Positions 1 to 7,726 of a stretch of 64,000 nt of DNA are shown here, in pieces. The translations under genes and the position numbers were made by a program. The notes beneath the pieces are model-generated. The model worked only from the letters and a program-made list of their open reading frames with translations. It ran no database searches and had not been told where the DNA came from. Source of the stretch: Parvimonas micra. Its GTDB lineage: Bacteria > Bacillota > Clostridia > Tissierellales > Peptoniphilaceae. The DNA is taken from positions 744,001 to 808,000 of the forward strand of contig NZ_LR134472.1 in the NCBI RefSeq assembly GCF_900637905.1, given 5' to 3'. Positions within the stretch are counted from its first letter, which is position 1, and the number at the start of each line of letters is the position of its first letter.

Positions 1-2
1 GG

Positions 3-1439
3 GTAATAAACCTTGCACTTGTAAATGGTGAACCTAAAGTTTTAAATTTAAAGGAATTAATCGGACATTATGTTGAACATCAAAGAGATGTAATCACAAG
101 ACGTTGTAGATTTGAACTTAAAAAAGCTGAAGACAGAGCACATATTGTTGAAGGACTTTTAAAAGCGATTGATCATATCGACGAAATAATTAAGATAATC
201 AGGGCTTCTTACTCAGACGCACAAGAAAAACTTATGGAACGTTTTGGCTTTACTAAAATTCAAGCTGAAAGTATCCTTGAAATGCGTTTAAGAAGACTTC
301 AAGGCCTTGAAAGAGAAAAATTACAAGATGAATACAATTCTTTGATTAAAGAAATTGCAAGACTTAAAGAAATTTTAGGAAATGAAAGATTAATCTTAAA
401 TATAATTAAAGAAGAATTAATAGAAATTAAAGAAAAATTTGGAGATGACAGAAGAACTGAAATCAAACCTAATTTTGATGAAATTGAAATTGAAGAGTTA
501 ATCAAAGAAGAAGATGTTGTAATAACTCTTACAAAACAAGGTTACATCAAGAGAATCCCTTCTGATACTTACAAAGTACAAAACAGAGGTGGAAAAGGTG
601 TTGTTGCTCTTACTACAAAAGAAGATGACTATGTTGACAGTCTTTTCGTAACTTCAACTCATAGTTTGATTTTATTCTTTACAAATAAGGGAAGAGTTTA
701 TAAATTAAAGGCTTATGAAATTCCTGAAGGAAAAAGACAGGCAAAAGGTCAAAATATTATAAATCTTTTGGAATTAATGCATGGAGAAAAAGTAAATGCA
801 GTAATTCCAGTAAAAGATGCCGGATCTGATGAATACTTAATTATGGCTACAAAGAAGGGAACAATCAAGAGAACATCTGTTGAACTTTTCAAAGCGATTA
901 GAAAAGTTGGAATGAAGGCGATTAATTTAGTTGACGATGACGAACTTATCCAAGTTAGAGTTTCAACAGTTGAAGACTCAGCTATGTTGGTTACAAAAAA
1001 AGGACTTGCGATTAAGTTTGAACTTTCAGATATTAGAGAGATAGGAAGAACAGGACAGGGTGTAAGAGGAATTAAACTTGATAAAGACGACGAAGTTGTT
1101 TCAATGAATCTTGCTTCTGAAGGAAAACATCTACTTGTAATCTCTGAATATGGCTATGGAAAGAGAACTTTAGCTTCAAATTACAAAGTGCAAAACAGAG
1201 GTGGAAAGGGTGTTAAAACTTATAAAGTAACTGATAAAACGGGCTTTGTAGTTTCATCAAAAATGGTAAATCCAAGTGATGAAATTATCGTACTTGCACA
1301 AAGTGGAGGAATTATAAGACTTCTTGTTAAAGACATACCTGTAAAAGGTAGAGATACACAAGGTGTTATAATAAAAGATGTAAATAAAGATGAAGATAAA
1401 ATTGTTGCAGTAGCAAAATATGTAAATGATGTTGAATAA
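3..1439 (+). CDS. gyrA: DNA gyrase subunit A, C-terminal part (5' end outside window)
   Basis: The frame is open from base 3 and gives 478 residues of GyrA. The first ~100 are the end of the breakage-reunion domain and its coiled coil (FGFTKIQAESILEMRLRRLQ). The rest is the six-bladed DNA-wrapping domain, with pinwheel blades such as GYIKRIP and KKGTIKRT. A GyrA-box-like heptad QNRGGKG occurs twice, near bases 580 and 1192; the canonical box is QRRGGKG. GyrA cuts and rejoins DNA in the A2B2 gyrase that introduces negative supercoils. The two boxes favour GyrA over ParC. The stop TAA is at 1437-1439, and the next gene follows after 9 bases, so the partner-switch operon may be co-transcribed with gyrA. 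Confidence 0.95.
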   Translation, partial: VINLALVNGEPKVLNLKELIGHYVEHQRDVITRRCRFELKKAEDRAHIVEGLLKAIDHIDEIIKIIRASYSDAQEKLMERFGFTKIQAESILEMRLRRLQGLEREKLQDEYNSLIKEIARLKEILGNERLILNIIKEELIEIKEKFGDDRRTEIKPNFDEIEIEELIKEEDVVITLTKQGYIKRIPSDTYKVQNRGGKGVVALTTKEDDYVDSLFVTSTHSLILFFTNKGRVYKLKAYEIPEGKRQAKGQNIINLLELMHGEKVNAVIPVKDAGSDEYLIMATKKGTIKRTSVELFKAIRKVGMKAINLVDDDELIQVRVSTVEDSAMLVTKKGLAIKFELSDIREIGRTGQGVRGIKLDKDDEVVSMNLASEGKHLLVISEYGYGKRTLASNYKVQNRGGKGVKTYKVTDKTGFVVSSKMVNPSDEIIVLAQSGGIIRLLVKDIPVKGRDTQGVIIKDVNKDEDKIVAVAKYVNDVE

Positions 1440-1448
1440 GGAGATGCT

Positions 1449-1754
1449 ATGGAATTAAAAGTTGATTTAAAAAAAGACGGAGAATTGCTTTTTGTTGATT
1501 TACAAGGCGATTTGGATATAAATTCCAATAAAGAATTTAAAGAAAAAGTTAATTCCGTTCAAGGAGTAAAAAAAATAATAGTAAATTGTGAAAATCTTTC
1601 ATATATTGATTCAACAGGGCTAGGTGCTTTTATAAGTATCTACAAACATATAAAAGAAAAGGGAGAGAAACTTGTTATTACAGGCTTAAAACCACATATC
1701 AAAAAAATCTTCCTTATAACTGACTTAGATAAGGTTTTTAAAATCGAGGGGTAA
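1449..1754 (+). CDS. Anti-sigma factor antagonist (STAS domain, RsbV/SpoIIAA type)
   Basis: This 101-aa single STAS domain has the family length. It carries the phosphoacceptor loop YIDSTGLGAF (residues ~54-63), whose Ser is the residue phosphorylated in RsbV and SpoIIAA. In the known partner-switch mechanism the unphosphorylated antagonist binds the anti-sigma factor and frees the sigma factor. The ATG follows AAGGAGATGCT. The gene is 2 bases upstream of the anti-sigma-like gene, which is followed 4 bases later by the sigma gene. This is the rsbV-rsbW-sigB / spoIIAA-AB-AC order. No RsbU-type phosphatase is visible. Confidence 0.92.
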   Translation: MELKVDLKKDGELLFVDLQGDLDINSNKEFKEKVNSVQGVKKIIVNCENLSYIDSTGLGAFISIYKHIKEKGEKLVITGLKPHIKKIFLITDLDKVFKIEG

Positions 1755-1756
1755 TT

Positions 1757-2104
1757 ATGGATAAAATATTTGTAAAATTTCCTTCAGAAAAAAAATATAT
1801 TTCAACTTTAAGGCTTTCAATCTCTTCCATAGCGAATACAATCTCTATGGATATTGAAAATATCGAAGATTTAAAGGTTTCAATTTCTGAAGTTTTGAAT
1901 TTATTTGTGGATGAAAGTGAATTTTTTGAAATCAGTATGGATGTTTTTGAAGATAAAATTGAAATTGAAGTCATCCCTGATATTTCTCTTTTGGGAATTC
2001 AAGAAAAAGAAGAAAATAGATTTGCTTTACTAATTTTGGAGAATTTAGTTGATAAAGTAGAATTCAGAGAAAATAGTGTACTTTTAGTTAAAAATAAAGG
2101 ATAA
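1757..2104 (+). CDS. RsbW/SpoIIAB-like anti-sigma factor with degenerate ATP-binding site
   Basis: Position and size (115 aa) fit an RsbW/SpoIIAB GHKL anti-sigma factor. The N-terminal pattern (RLSISSIANTISMDIENIEDLKVSISE) matches the start of that family. The nucleotide-binding motifs are eroded. The N-box is reduced to SEVLNLF, where SpoIIAB has SEAVTNAI with an E-x3-N spacing. The G1 box DxGxG is replaced by PDISLLG, and the glycine-rich ATP lid is shortened to ENRFALLILENL. I infer that it still binds sigma but is a doubtful kinase. The gene is tightly packed between the antagonist (2 bp) and the sigma gene (4 bp), which supports function rather than decay. Confidence 0.8.
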   Translation: MDKIFVKFPSEKKYISTLRLSISSIANTISMDIENIEDLKVSISEVLNLFVDESEFFEISMDVFEDKIEIEVIPDISLLGIQEKEENRFALLILENLVDKVEFRENSVLLVKNKG

Positions 2105-2108
2105 AAAA

Positions 2109-2873
2109 ATGAAAAAGGTATATAACAAACCGGACTCAGAAGAAATAAAATCTCTATTTAGAGAATATTTTGAAAATCCCACACCAGAACTTAGAGACAA
2201 ATTAATAGAAAAAAATCTATATATGGCTGAAATTTTAGCTAAAAAATATGTAAATCGTGGAATTGACTATGATGATCTATTCCAAGTTGCAAGTCTTGGA
2301 TTAATCTATGCCATAGATAGATATGACATCTCAAAAGGCTTTGAATTTTCAAGTTTCGCTATGCCGACTATCGTCGGAGAAATAAAGAGATATTTCAGAG
2401 ATAAGGGTTGGGTAATTCGGGTTCCAAGAAGAATACAAGAGAACTCTAAAAAAGTTAATAATGCAAAATATCATTTAACACAAGAGCTTGGAAGAACTCC
2501 AACAATTAAGGATATTGCAGACTATGTAGAACTTTCTGAAGAAGAAGTGTTGGAAATTATGGAAGCAAGTAAAGTTTATACACCTCAATCATTAGATCAA
2601 AGTTTTGAAAATTCAGATAGTGAAGACAAGGACACAAACTTAATTGATATTGTTGGAGAAGAAGATAAAGAATTCGACTTTATTGACAATCAAGATTTTA
2701 TCAGAAAGACTCTAGACAAATTAACCGAAGTTGAAAAACAAATAATACTTGGAAGATATTTTGAACAAAAAACGCAAGTTGCCCTTGCAAAAGAGCTAAA
2801 CATTTCACAGATGACAGTAAGCCGTCTCGAAAAAAAAGCCCTTGCAAAATTTAGAGAAGAATTGAATATGTAA
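2109..2873 (+). CDS. RNA polymerase sigma factor, SigB/SigF/SigG family
   Basis: This 254-aa sigma-70 family protein has the length of the SigB/SigF group. Region 2 (residues ~30-100) includes DYDDLFQVASLGLIYAIDRYD and the core-binding/-10 helix FSSFAMPTIVGEIKRYFRDKGW. Region 3 follows (LGRTPTIKDIADYVELS). Region 4 ends the protein with the HTH QVALAKELNISQMTVSRLEKKA. It is the last gene of the partner-switch operon, so its activity should depend on release from the upstream RsbW-like protein. The family directs stress or sporulation regulons; SigB-like use is a guess in an organism of uncertain sporulation. A terminator follows directly. Confidence 0.93.
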   Translation: MKKVYNKPDSEEIKSLFREYFENPTPELRDKLIEKNLYMAEILAKKYVNRGIDYDDLFQVASLGLIYAIDRYDISKGFEFSSFAMPTIVGEIKRYFRDKGWVIRVPRRIQENSKKVNNAKYHLTQELGRTPTIKDIADYVELSEEEVLEIMEASKVYTPQSLDQSFENSDSEDKDTNLIDIVGEEDKEFDFIDNQDFIRKTLDKLTEVEKQIILGRYFEQKTQVALAKELNISQMTVSRLEKKALAKFREELNM

Positions 2874-2882
2874 ATTTAGGAG

Positions 2883-2912
2883 AAAAATCAACGGATACCC
2901 GTTGATTTTTTT
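2883..2912 (+). terminator. Rho-independent terminator after the sigma gene
   Basis: The 12-bp perfect stem AAAAATCAACGG / CCGTTGATTTTT has a 4-base loop and runs into a T tract. A near-identical terminator followed by the same repeat module occurs after the Fic gene at 13,234. Confidence 0.9.
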
Positions 2913-3065
2913 GTGGGGAAGTTGTTTTTATGTATCTACGATACATTTACTTTTGCTAAAGCAAAAGTATGAGATCTTTCGACTTCGTTTCACTTCGCTC
3001 AAGATGACGTATAAGGGAAATACCTCTGTTTGATAGCTAGACGTTAAAAGTAAATAAACATCAAA
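2913..3065. repeat. Mosaic intergenic repeat, hairpin-rich module set
   Basis: This gap holds the palindromes ATGTATCtacGATACAT and ACTTTTGCtaaaGCAAAAGT. A 'TCGACTTCG...TCAAGATGACGT' block follows, then 'TAGCTAGACGTTAAAAGTAAATAA'. The same modules in the same order recur at 13,265-13,420. The last block recurs at 11,716 and 12,045. No coding potential is seen. Confidence 0.8.
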
Positions 3066-3126
3066 TTATCTTTATAAATGTAGTAGAAAAAATATAATAA
3101 AAAATCATATAATTTTATTTAAAAAG

Positions 3127-3400
3127 ATAGGCTATAAAATAATTCACGTCATAATACTTTGCATAAAAATTCCCCCAACACGTCATTTCGACTGTAGCGG
3201 AGCGGAGCGAATCTAGCCCTAACTCTGCTTACTTGTAAGCAGAAGTAGGTCTGATGGGGTAATTGTATCTTTAGATACAATTGCACTGGAAATCTCATAA
3301 AGCCCTGTGATTCTTAAAATAACTTTTATAGTCTATTTTGTTTGGATAAAAATTAGGGAAATTCAATATTATTATGCATCTATGATACATTTATATTTGC
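3127..3400. repeat. Mosaic intergenic repeat, long unit
   Basis: The unit runs 'TTCACGTCATA...CCCCCAACACGTCATTTCGAC...', then 'GAATCTAGCCCTAACTCTGC', a CTTACTTGTAAG hairpin, 'GTAGGTCTGA', the palindrome TTGTATCtttaGATACAA and 'GGAAATCTCATAAAGCCC'. Close copies lie at 7,420-7,600 and 11,790-11,950, and a partial one at 13,450-13,600. It fills the gap before the ABC operon, and nothing in it is coding. Confidence 0.85.
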
Positions 3401-3442
3401 TTGTTTATATTTCTAAAAGAAATATTATTTAAACGAATTTTT

Positions 3443-3471
3443 TACTTTTTAACAAATGATTATAGTATAAT
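3443..3471 (+). promoter_or_regulatory. Putative promoter of the ABC-2 exporter operon
   Basis: A consensus TATAAT at 3466-3471 is preceded by a TTTACTT-type -35. About 40 bases around it are duplicated at 6,170-6,215, beyond the end of the operon. Confidence 0.5.
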
Positions 3472-3576
3472 TACTTGAAATTAAATAATTACTATGTTAT
3501 TATCAATTTAATAGGAAGTTATTTTATTATAAAAAAATTCAAAAGTTACTTTAAAAATATTTTAGTGGGGAATGTT

Positions 3577-4509
3577 ATGATAGAAGTAAAAGATTTAACT
3601 AAAGATTATCATATTAGAAAGGGATTGTTTAAACCTTTTAATATTGTGAATGCAGTAAAAGGAGTTTCCTTTTCTATTAATCAGGGAGAAAAAATAGGAC
3701 TTATTGGGTTAAATGGTGCAGGAAAGAGTACATTAATGAAAATGATGTCCGGAGTATTAAAGCCTACAAGTGGAAGAATAAGGGTTAATGGGTTTGTACC
3801 ATATAAAAGAGAGAATAGTTTTTTGAAAAGTATCGGAGTTGTTATGGGGCAAAAATCAATTTTGCTTTATGATATACCTGTTAAAGATTCTTTAAAATAT
3901 TATAAGGAAGTCTATGGTATTGACGATAAAATTTTTAAAGAAAGACTTAATTATTATAATGAAATTTTGAATTTAAAGGAACTATATGATACTCCTGTTC
4001 GTAAATTATCATTTGGACAAAGAATGAGATGTGAACTTTGTGCATCACTATTACATAATCCCAAAGTTATATTTTTGGATGAACCCACAATAGGTCTTGA
4101 TATAGTTGTTAAGAATGAAATACTTTCATTTTTAGATTATCTAAATAAAAACTCAAATACTACAATTTGTTTAACAACACATAATATTGATGAAATTGAA
4201 AAATTATGCAGTAGGCTAATAATTGTGGATAAGGGTCAAATTGTATTTGATGGAGATAAAAAATTATTCAATAATGTTAAATCCGATAAGATTATTAGAT
4301 TTAAAAATGAGAATAATATTTCAATAGATTATTTGGAAAGTATTTCAAAAAAAGTGATTGATGGAGATGAGATTGAGCTTGTTGTTCTTGCAGATAGAGT
4401 AAATGAAATTGTATCATTTTTAGTTAAAAACTCAGTTTCAGATATAAATATTTCGGATGAGTCTTTAGAAGATTTGTTGATTAAATTTTACGGGGAGAAT
4501 AACAGATGA
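3577..4509 (+). CDS. ABC transporter ATP-binding protein (ABC-2 exporter)
   Basis: A 310-aa ATPase subunit. It has Walker A GLNGAGKST (~residue 44), signature LSFGQRMR (~144), Walker B VIFLDEPT (~163) and the H-loop TTHN. About 80 C-terminal residues form an extra domain. I chose the ATG at 3577 (MIEVKDLTKDY) over a longer 5' extension because the family begins there and a G-rich Shine-Dalgarno precedes it. The stop overlaps the permease start (ATGA), so translation is coupled. The best match by architecture is the ATPase of two-permease ABC-2 systems with DUF990-like membrane proteins, which export drugs, peptides or glycolipids. The substrate is unknown. Confidence 0.88.
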   Translation: MIEVKDLTKDYHIRKGLFKPFNIVNAVKGVSFSINQGEKIGLIGLNGAGKSTLMKMMSGVLKPTSGRIRVNGFVPYKRENSFLKSIGVVMGQKSILLYDIPVKDSLKYYKEVYGIDDKIFKERLNYYNEILNLKELYDTPVRKLSFGQRMRCELCASLLHNPKVIFLDEPTIGLDIVVKNEILSFLDYLNKNSNTTICLTTHNIDEIEKLCSRLIIVDKGQIVFDGDKKLFNNVKSDKIIRFKNENNISIDYLESISKKVIDGDEIELVVLADRVNEIVSFLVKNSVSDINISDESLEDLLIKFYGENNR

Positions 4510-5285
4510 GAAAATTAATTTTAATTTCGCTTAAAAACTCTCTAAAATTAGTTACTATATATCCAATTCATACCGTTATGACTTTTATATACGCATTACT
4601 TAGTATTGTTCTAAATTTATTATTTTGGTTGGTTCTAACTAGCAATTTTGGAGAAATAGGACTTTATGGAATAAAAGAAATTATGGTTTTAAATATGTTT
4701 GCTTTGCTTGCAGATTCGCTGGGTGGATTTTTCTTTGGATACAGAGATTTACCATATTGTATAAATGATGGAAGCTATGATAAATATCTTATTCTTCCAA
4801 GGAGAGATATTTTCTTGTTTTTAATTGAAAACATACCGATAGTCTATATGATACAACAATTTTTAATGTTTATTATTGGTTTTTTTGTTATAATTTTTGC
4901 TTATGAAATAAGTTTTAGTATATTTAATTTTTTAATGGCCATTATTTTTTTAGCTATCGGAGTTTTGATACTTAATTTATTTTATGGAAGTCTTACAATG
5001 TTATCTTTCTTAATTGATAGATTTGAGGGATTTCGTGAGTTGATTTTCAGTTTAAATATTACAAAAAATTATCCTTTAACTATTTTTCCAAAATTTGTTC
5101 AAATAATTTTAACTTATGTTATACCAATGTCTTTAATTTCTTATTATCCTACAATGTGTTTCTTTGGAAGGATAAATAATTTTAAATTTTTGGTTTTTGA
5201 AATTGTTATTTTAATAGTTTTCGCTTTGTTATACGAATTTATATATAAGAAAGCTATATTAAAATATACATCAAATGGAGGCTAA
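4506..5285 (+). CDS. ABC-2 family permease (DUF990-like), first subunit
   Basis: A 259-aa very hydrophobic protein with about six predicted membrane spans. The conserved cytoplasmic segment DGSYDKYLILPRR is typical of ABC-2 permeases of the DUF990 / ABC2_membrane_6 type. The start overlaps the ATPase stop by 4 bases. It is expected to pair with the next gene product as a heterodimeric channel driven by the ATPase. A 60-base stretch of this gene (about 4,925-4,985) is duplicated just after the second permease, a trace of past recombination here. The substrate cannot be deduced. Confidence 0.85.
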   Translation: MRKLILISLKNSLKLVTIYPIHTVMTFIYALLSIVLNLLFWLVLTSNFGEIGLYGIKEIMVLNMFALLADSLGGFFFGYRDLPYCINDGSYDKYLILPRRDIFLFLIENIPIVYMIQQFLMFIIGFFVIIFAYEISFSIFNFLMAIIFLAIGVLILNLFYGSLTMLSFLIDRFEGFRELIFSLNITKNYPLTIFPKFVQIILTYVIPMSLISYYPTMCFFGRINNFKFLVFEIVILIVFALLYEFIYKKAILKYTSNGG

Positions 5286-5286
5286 A

Positions 5287-6069
5287 ATGAAAAAATATTT
5301 TGTTTTGATAAGTTTAGAATTAAAGAAGATGAAAGAATATTTTCTAAATGTAATTATGATGATTTCAACGCTTCCTGTTCAAATAATGATTTATATTTTT
5401 ATGATTTATTGGCTAAATGAATATCAAAAATTGGGAGAATTTAAGTTTTCGTTTTTTATAATGTATTACATTTCAATTTTGATATTAAAATCAATAATGA
5501 TGCCTGCCGGAACAGTATGTTATTATGTGTATGAAGATATAAGAAGTGGTGATTTGGATAGATACTTATTACTTCCTATTTCATATATTAAGAAAAAATA
5601 TTTTGAGAATTTTGCAAATTTTATTATTTCATTTCCACTTGGATTTTTAATAATAATGATAGCAAATTTATTCTTGCAAACAGGTGAAAAATTAATATTT
5701 TTAAACATAATTTACTTTTTTATCTCCGCATTGCTAGGATTTACAATTTTATTTTTCATATTTGAAATAGTTGGAATTCTATCCTTTTGGTTTGAGAATA
5801 CTTTAAGTCTTAGGGATATAGTATGGATAGTAATACAGATTTTTAGTGGTGAGATGATTCCTTTATTTTTATTAACTGAAAGATTTCAATTTTTAAATTA
5901 TTTACCAATAAGTTACATATATTATTATCCGGTAATGATTTTACAAGGAAAGTCTGGAAATATTTTATATGTATTTTTAATGCAAATTATTTGGATAGCA
6001 GTTTTATTTAGCATTGCAAATTTTGCTTTCAAGATTGGAGTAAATAAATATGAATCACAAGGTGGTTAA
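5287..6069 (+). CDS. ABC-2 family permease, second subunit
   Basis: A 260-aa membrane protein with about six spans and the segment RSGDLDRYLLLPISYIKKKYFENF, paralogous to the DGSYDKYLILPRR segment of the first permease. I place the start at 5287, 5-6 bases after GGAGG, rather than at the ATG at 5275 that overlaps the Shine-Dalgarno. It follows the first permease stop by one base. Together with the ATPase it makes a complete exporter of composition ATPase plus two different permeases. No dedicated regulator is nearby. Confidence 0.85.
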   Translation: MKKYFVLISLELKKMKEYFLNVIMMISTLPVQIMIYIFMIYWLNEYQKLGEFKFSFFIMYYISILILKSIMMPAGTVCYYVYEDIRSGDLDRYLLLPISYIKKKYFENFANFIISFPLGFLIIMIANLFLQTGEKLIFLNIIYFFISALLGFTILFFIFEIVGILSFWFENTLSLRDIVWIVIQIFSGEMIPLFLLTERFQFLNYLPISYIYYYPVMILQGKSGNILYVFLMQIIWIAVLFSIANFAFKIGVNKYESQGG

Positions 6070-6215
6070 ATTTTTTAATGGCCATTATTTTTTTAGCCAT
6101 TGGAGTTTTAATACTTAATTTATTTTATTTAGTTTATAATTTATATTCTGATTATTTAAGTAATTTTTCTACTTTTTTAACAAATGATGATAGTATAATT
6201 ATTTGAAATTATATG
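6068..6215 (+). repeat. Duplicated fragment of permease gene plus duplicated promoter region
   Basis: Bases ~6,068-6,130 repeat ~4,925-4,987 of the first permease gene with only a few differences (shared core TTTTTTAATGGCCATTATTT). Bases ~6,170-6,215 repeat the promoter region 3,440-3,485 (shared core TAGTATAATTA). An extra copy of the ABC operon has probably collapsed, leaving an orphan TATAAT promoter at 6,194. Confidence 0.75.
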
Positions 6216-6337
6216 TCTATTATGTTACAATAAATTTAAATATGATTGATATTTTATAACTTTATATTGATAGAAATCGATATTTTATAAAATAGAAATA
6301 TTTAAAATAGAATTTGTTTTTAATCTAAACTTTTTTT

Positions 6338-6570
6338 GGAAAAGGCTATGCAAAAGAATCTGTAAAAGCAGTAGTAAAAGAGTTGTTTGAAAAATATAAT
6401 GTTCATAGAATATAAGCGAATTTGGATGCTCGAAACATATCTTCTGCTAAATTGTGCAGTAACATCGGTATGAGGCGAGAGGCTCATTTTGTTAAGGATT
6501 ACTGGAACAAAGGTTAATGGACTGATATTTATGTATATGGGACGCTCATTACAGGTATGACAAATTAGTC
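6338..6570 (+). pseudogene. Decayed GNAT acetyltransferase (RimJ/RimL type)
   Basis: One frame reads GKGYAKESVKAVVKELFEKY, then NVHRI, a TAA, ANLDARNISSAKLCSNIGMR, REAHFVKDYWNKG, another TAA and WTDIYVYG. This is the acetyl-CoA-binding half of a GNAT enzyme with two in-frame stops and no N-terminal half. It lies directly before an intact, different GNAT gene. Confidence 0.85.
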
Positions 6571-6620
6571 CTTTTGATAATCCCAGTTAGAATTTAGCTA
6601 AATATGAGGGAGGATTTAAG

Positions 6621-7133
6621 ATGATAAGTTTAGAGCTGATGTCTAAAGAAAATAGTATTGATATATATTTTTTTGAAAAAGAAAATCAAAAGTATTTTGA
6701 GCAGAATTTACTTCCTAGACCGATTAACTATTTTGATTTAGAGAGTTTTAAAGAAATTACAAATGAATTGTTAGTTGAACAAGATAATCACGAAGTTTAC
6801 ATGCACCTTATAAGAGATTTTCAAGGTGTTATTGTTGGAAGAATCAATTTAATTGTTTTTGAAAATGATAAAAAAATGGCTGAACTTGGATATAGAATTG
6901 GAGAAAATTATACTAATTTAGGTTATGCAAGTGAAGCAGTTAAAATTGTTTTAGATAAAGCATTCAATATTTATGGTTTAAAAAAAATTATTGCTGGAAC
7001 AGCGACAGATAATTTTGCATCTAAGAGAGTACTTGCAAAAAATGGGTTTACATTTAGTAAGATTATAGAAAATGATTTGCAAATTAATAATAAATGGATT
7101 CATACAGAAGTATTTGAGATAACGAATTTGTAG
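6621..7133 (+). CDS. GNAT family N-acetyltransferase (RimJ/RimL-like)
   Basis: A 170-aa protein of the length and pattern of ribosomal-protein/small-molecule acetyltransferases. The acetyl-CoA loop region is YRIGENYTNLGYASEAVKIVLDKAF (~residues 91-115). It is followed by the typical GLKKIIAGTATDNFASKRVLAKNGF strand-helix. It would transfer an acetyl group to an amine; the acceptor is unknown. The ATG follows GAGGGAGGATTTAAG. It stands alone between a GNAT relic and a repeat unit. Confidence 0.85.
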   Translation: MISLELMSKENSIDIYFFEKENQKYFEQNLLPRPINYFDLESFKEITNELLVEQDNHEVYMHLIRDFQGVIVGRINLIVFENDKKMAELGYRIGENYTNLGYASEAVKIVLDKAFNIYGLKKIIAGTATDNFASKRVLAKNGFTFSKIIENDLQINNKWIHTEVFEITNL

Positions 7134-7369
7134 CATAGTAATTTTAAAATCAAGTTCAATAAATTCCAGTTTGTAGAAGCGAAACAATCAAATAAATCCA
7201 ATGAACGAAGAAGTAAAAGCAAAAAGCAGATACTTCCTTTTTTTATGCCGAGAAAGGAGAGCAAAATAGCAGAAATGAAGCAAAAAGCAAAGTTATCCAT
7301 TGAAAAAAAGGTATCAAGATAAGAAAAAATGAGTATGTCAATTCTATGAGATAAAAAATCAAAGTGTTT
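7134..7369. other. Intergenic segment without a recognisable gene
   Basis: The plus strand has a short Lys/Arg-rich open stretch ending at 7,321 (MPRKESKIAEMKQKAKLS) without a ribosome-binding site. It may be a relic of a basic C-terminus. Nothing else is supported. Confidence 0.4.
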
Positions 7370-7640
7370 CCATTATTTTTTGTTGGGGAAGTTAAAAAAG
7401 AATAGAAAACAAAATATTTCACGTCATAGCAGTTAGCAAAGGAAAGCCCCCAACACGTCATCTTGAGCGGAACGTAGCATAGCGAAGTGCAGTCAATCTA
7501 GCCCTAACTTTGTTTACTTGTAAACAAAAGTAGGTCTGACGGGGTAATTGTATCTTTAGATACAATTGCGCTGGAAATCTCATAAAGCCCTATAATTGTT
7601 AATACAATGTTTGTAGTCTATTTTAATAGAATTATTTACA
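7370..7640. repeat. Mosaic intergenic repeat, long unit (second copy)
   Basis: The order is the same as at 3,127: TTCACGTCATA, 'CCCCCAACACGTCAT', 'TCAATCTAGCCCTAACTTTG', hairpin TTTACTTGTAAA, 'AGTAGGTCTGACGGGG', palindrome TTGTATCtttaGATACAA and 'GGAAATCTCATAAAGCCC'. The hairpin stems differ from the first copy by paired changes (GCTTAC/GTAAGC against GTTTAC/GTAAAC). Confidence 0.85.
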
Positions 7641-7662
7641 ATATCTTTAATACGAAAAAATA

Positions 7663-7691
7663 TTGAATCTACTCAATTATTATGATATACT
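7663..7691 (+). promoter_or_regulatory. Promoter of the DUF4026/DUF2314 gene
   Basis: TTGAAT at 7663-7668 and TATACT at 7686-7691 are separated by 17 bases. The gene starts 36 bases further down behind AAAAGGAGG. Confidence 0.75.
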
Positions 7692-7726
7692 GACATTGAT
7701 TATATTAGTATAAAAGGAGGAAAATA

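Noticed and set aside
2883-2912. The matching terminators at 2,883 and 13,234 as ends of one transposon
   Set aside because: The genes between them are unrelated housekeeping and accessory genes without a shared transposase. The likeness is better explained by the repeat family fused to terminators.
3475-3576. A 34-residue N-terminal extension of the ABC ATPase
   Set aside because: The extension overlaps the promoter region, is not family-like, and the internal ATG at 3577 has the conserved MIEVKDL start.
7180-7321. A short basic plus-strand frame as a gene
   Set aside because: It has no start with a Shine-Dalgarno, no family likeness, and is only ~45 codons long. It is noted as a possible relic only.
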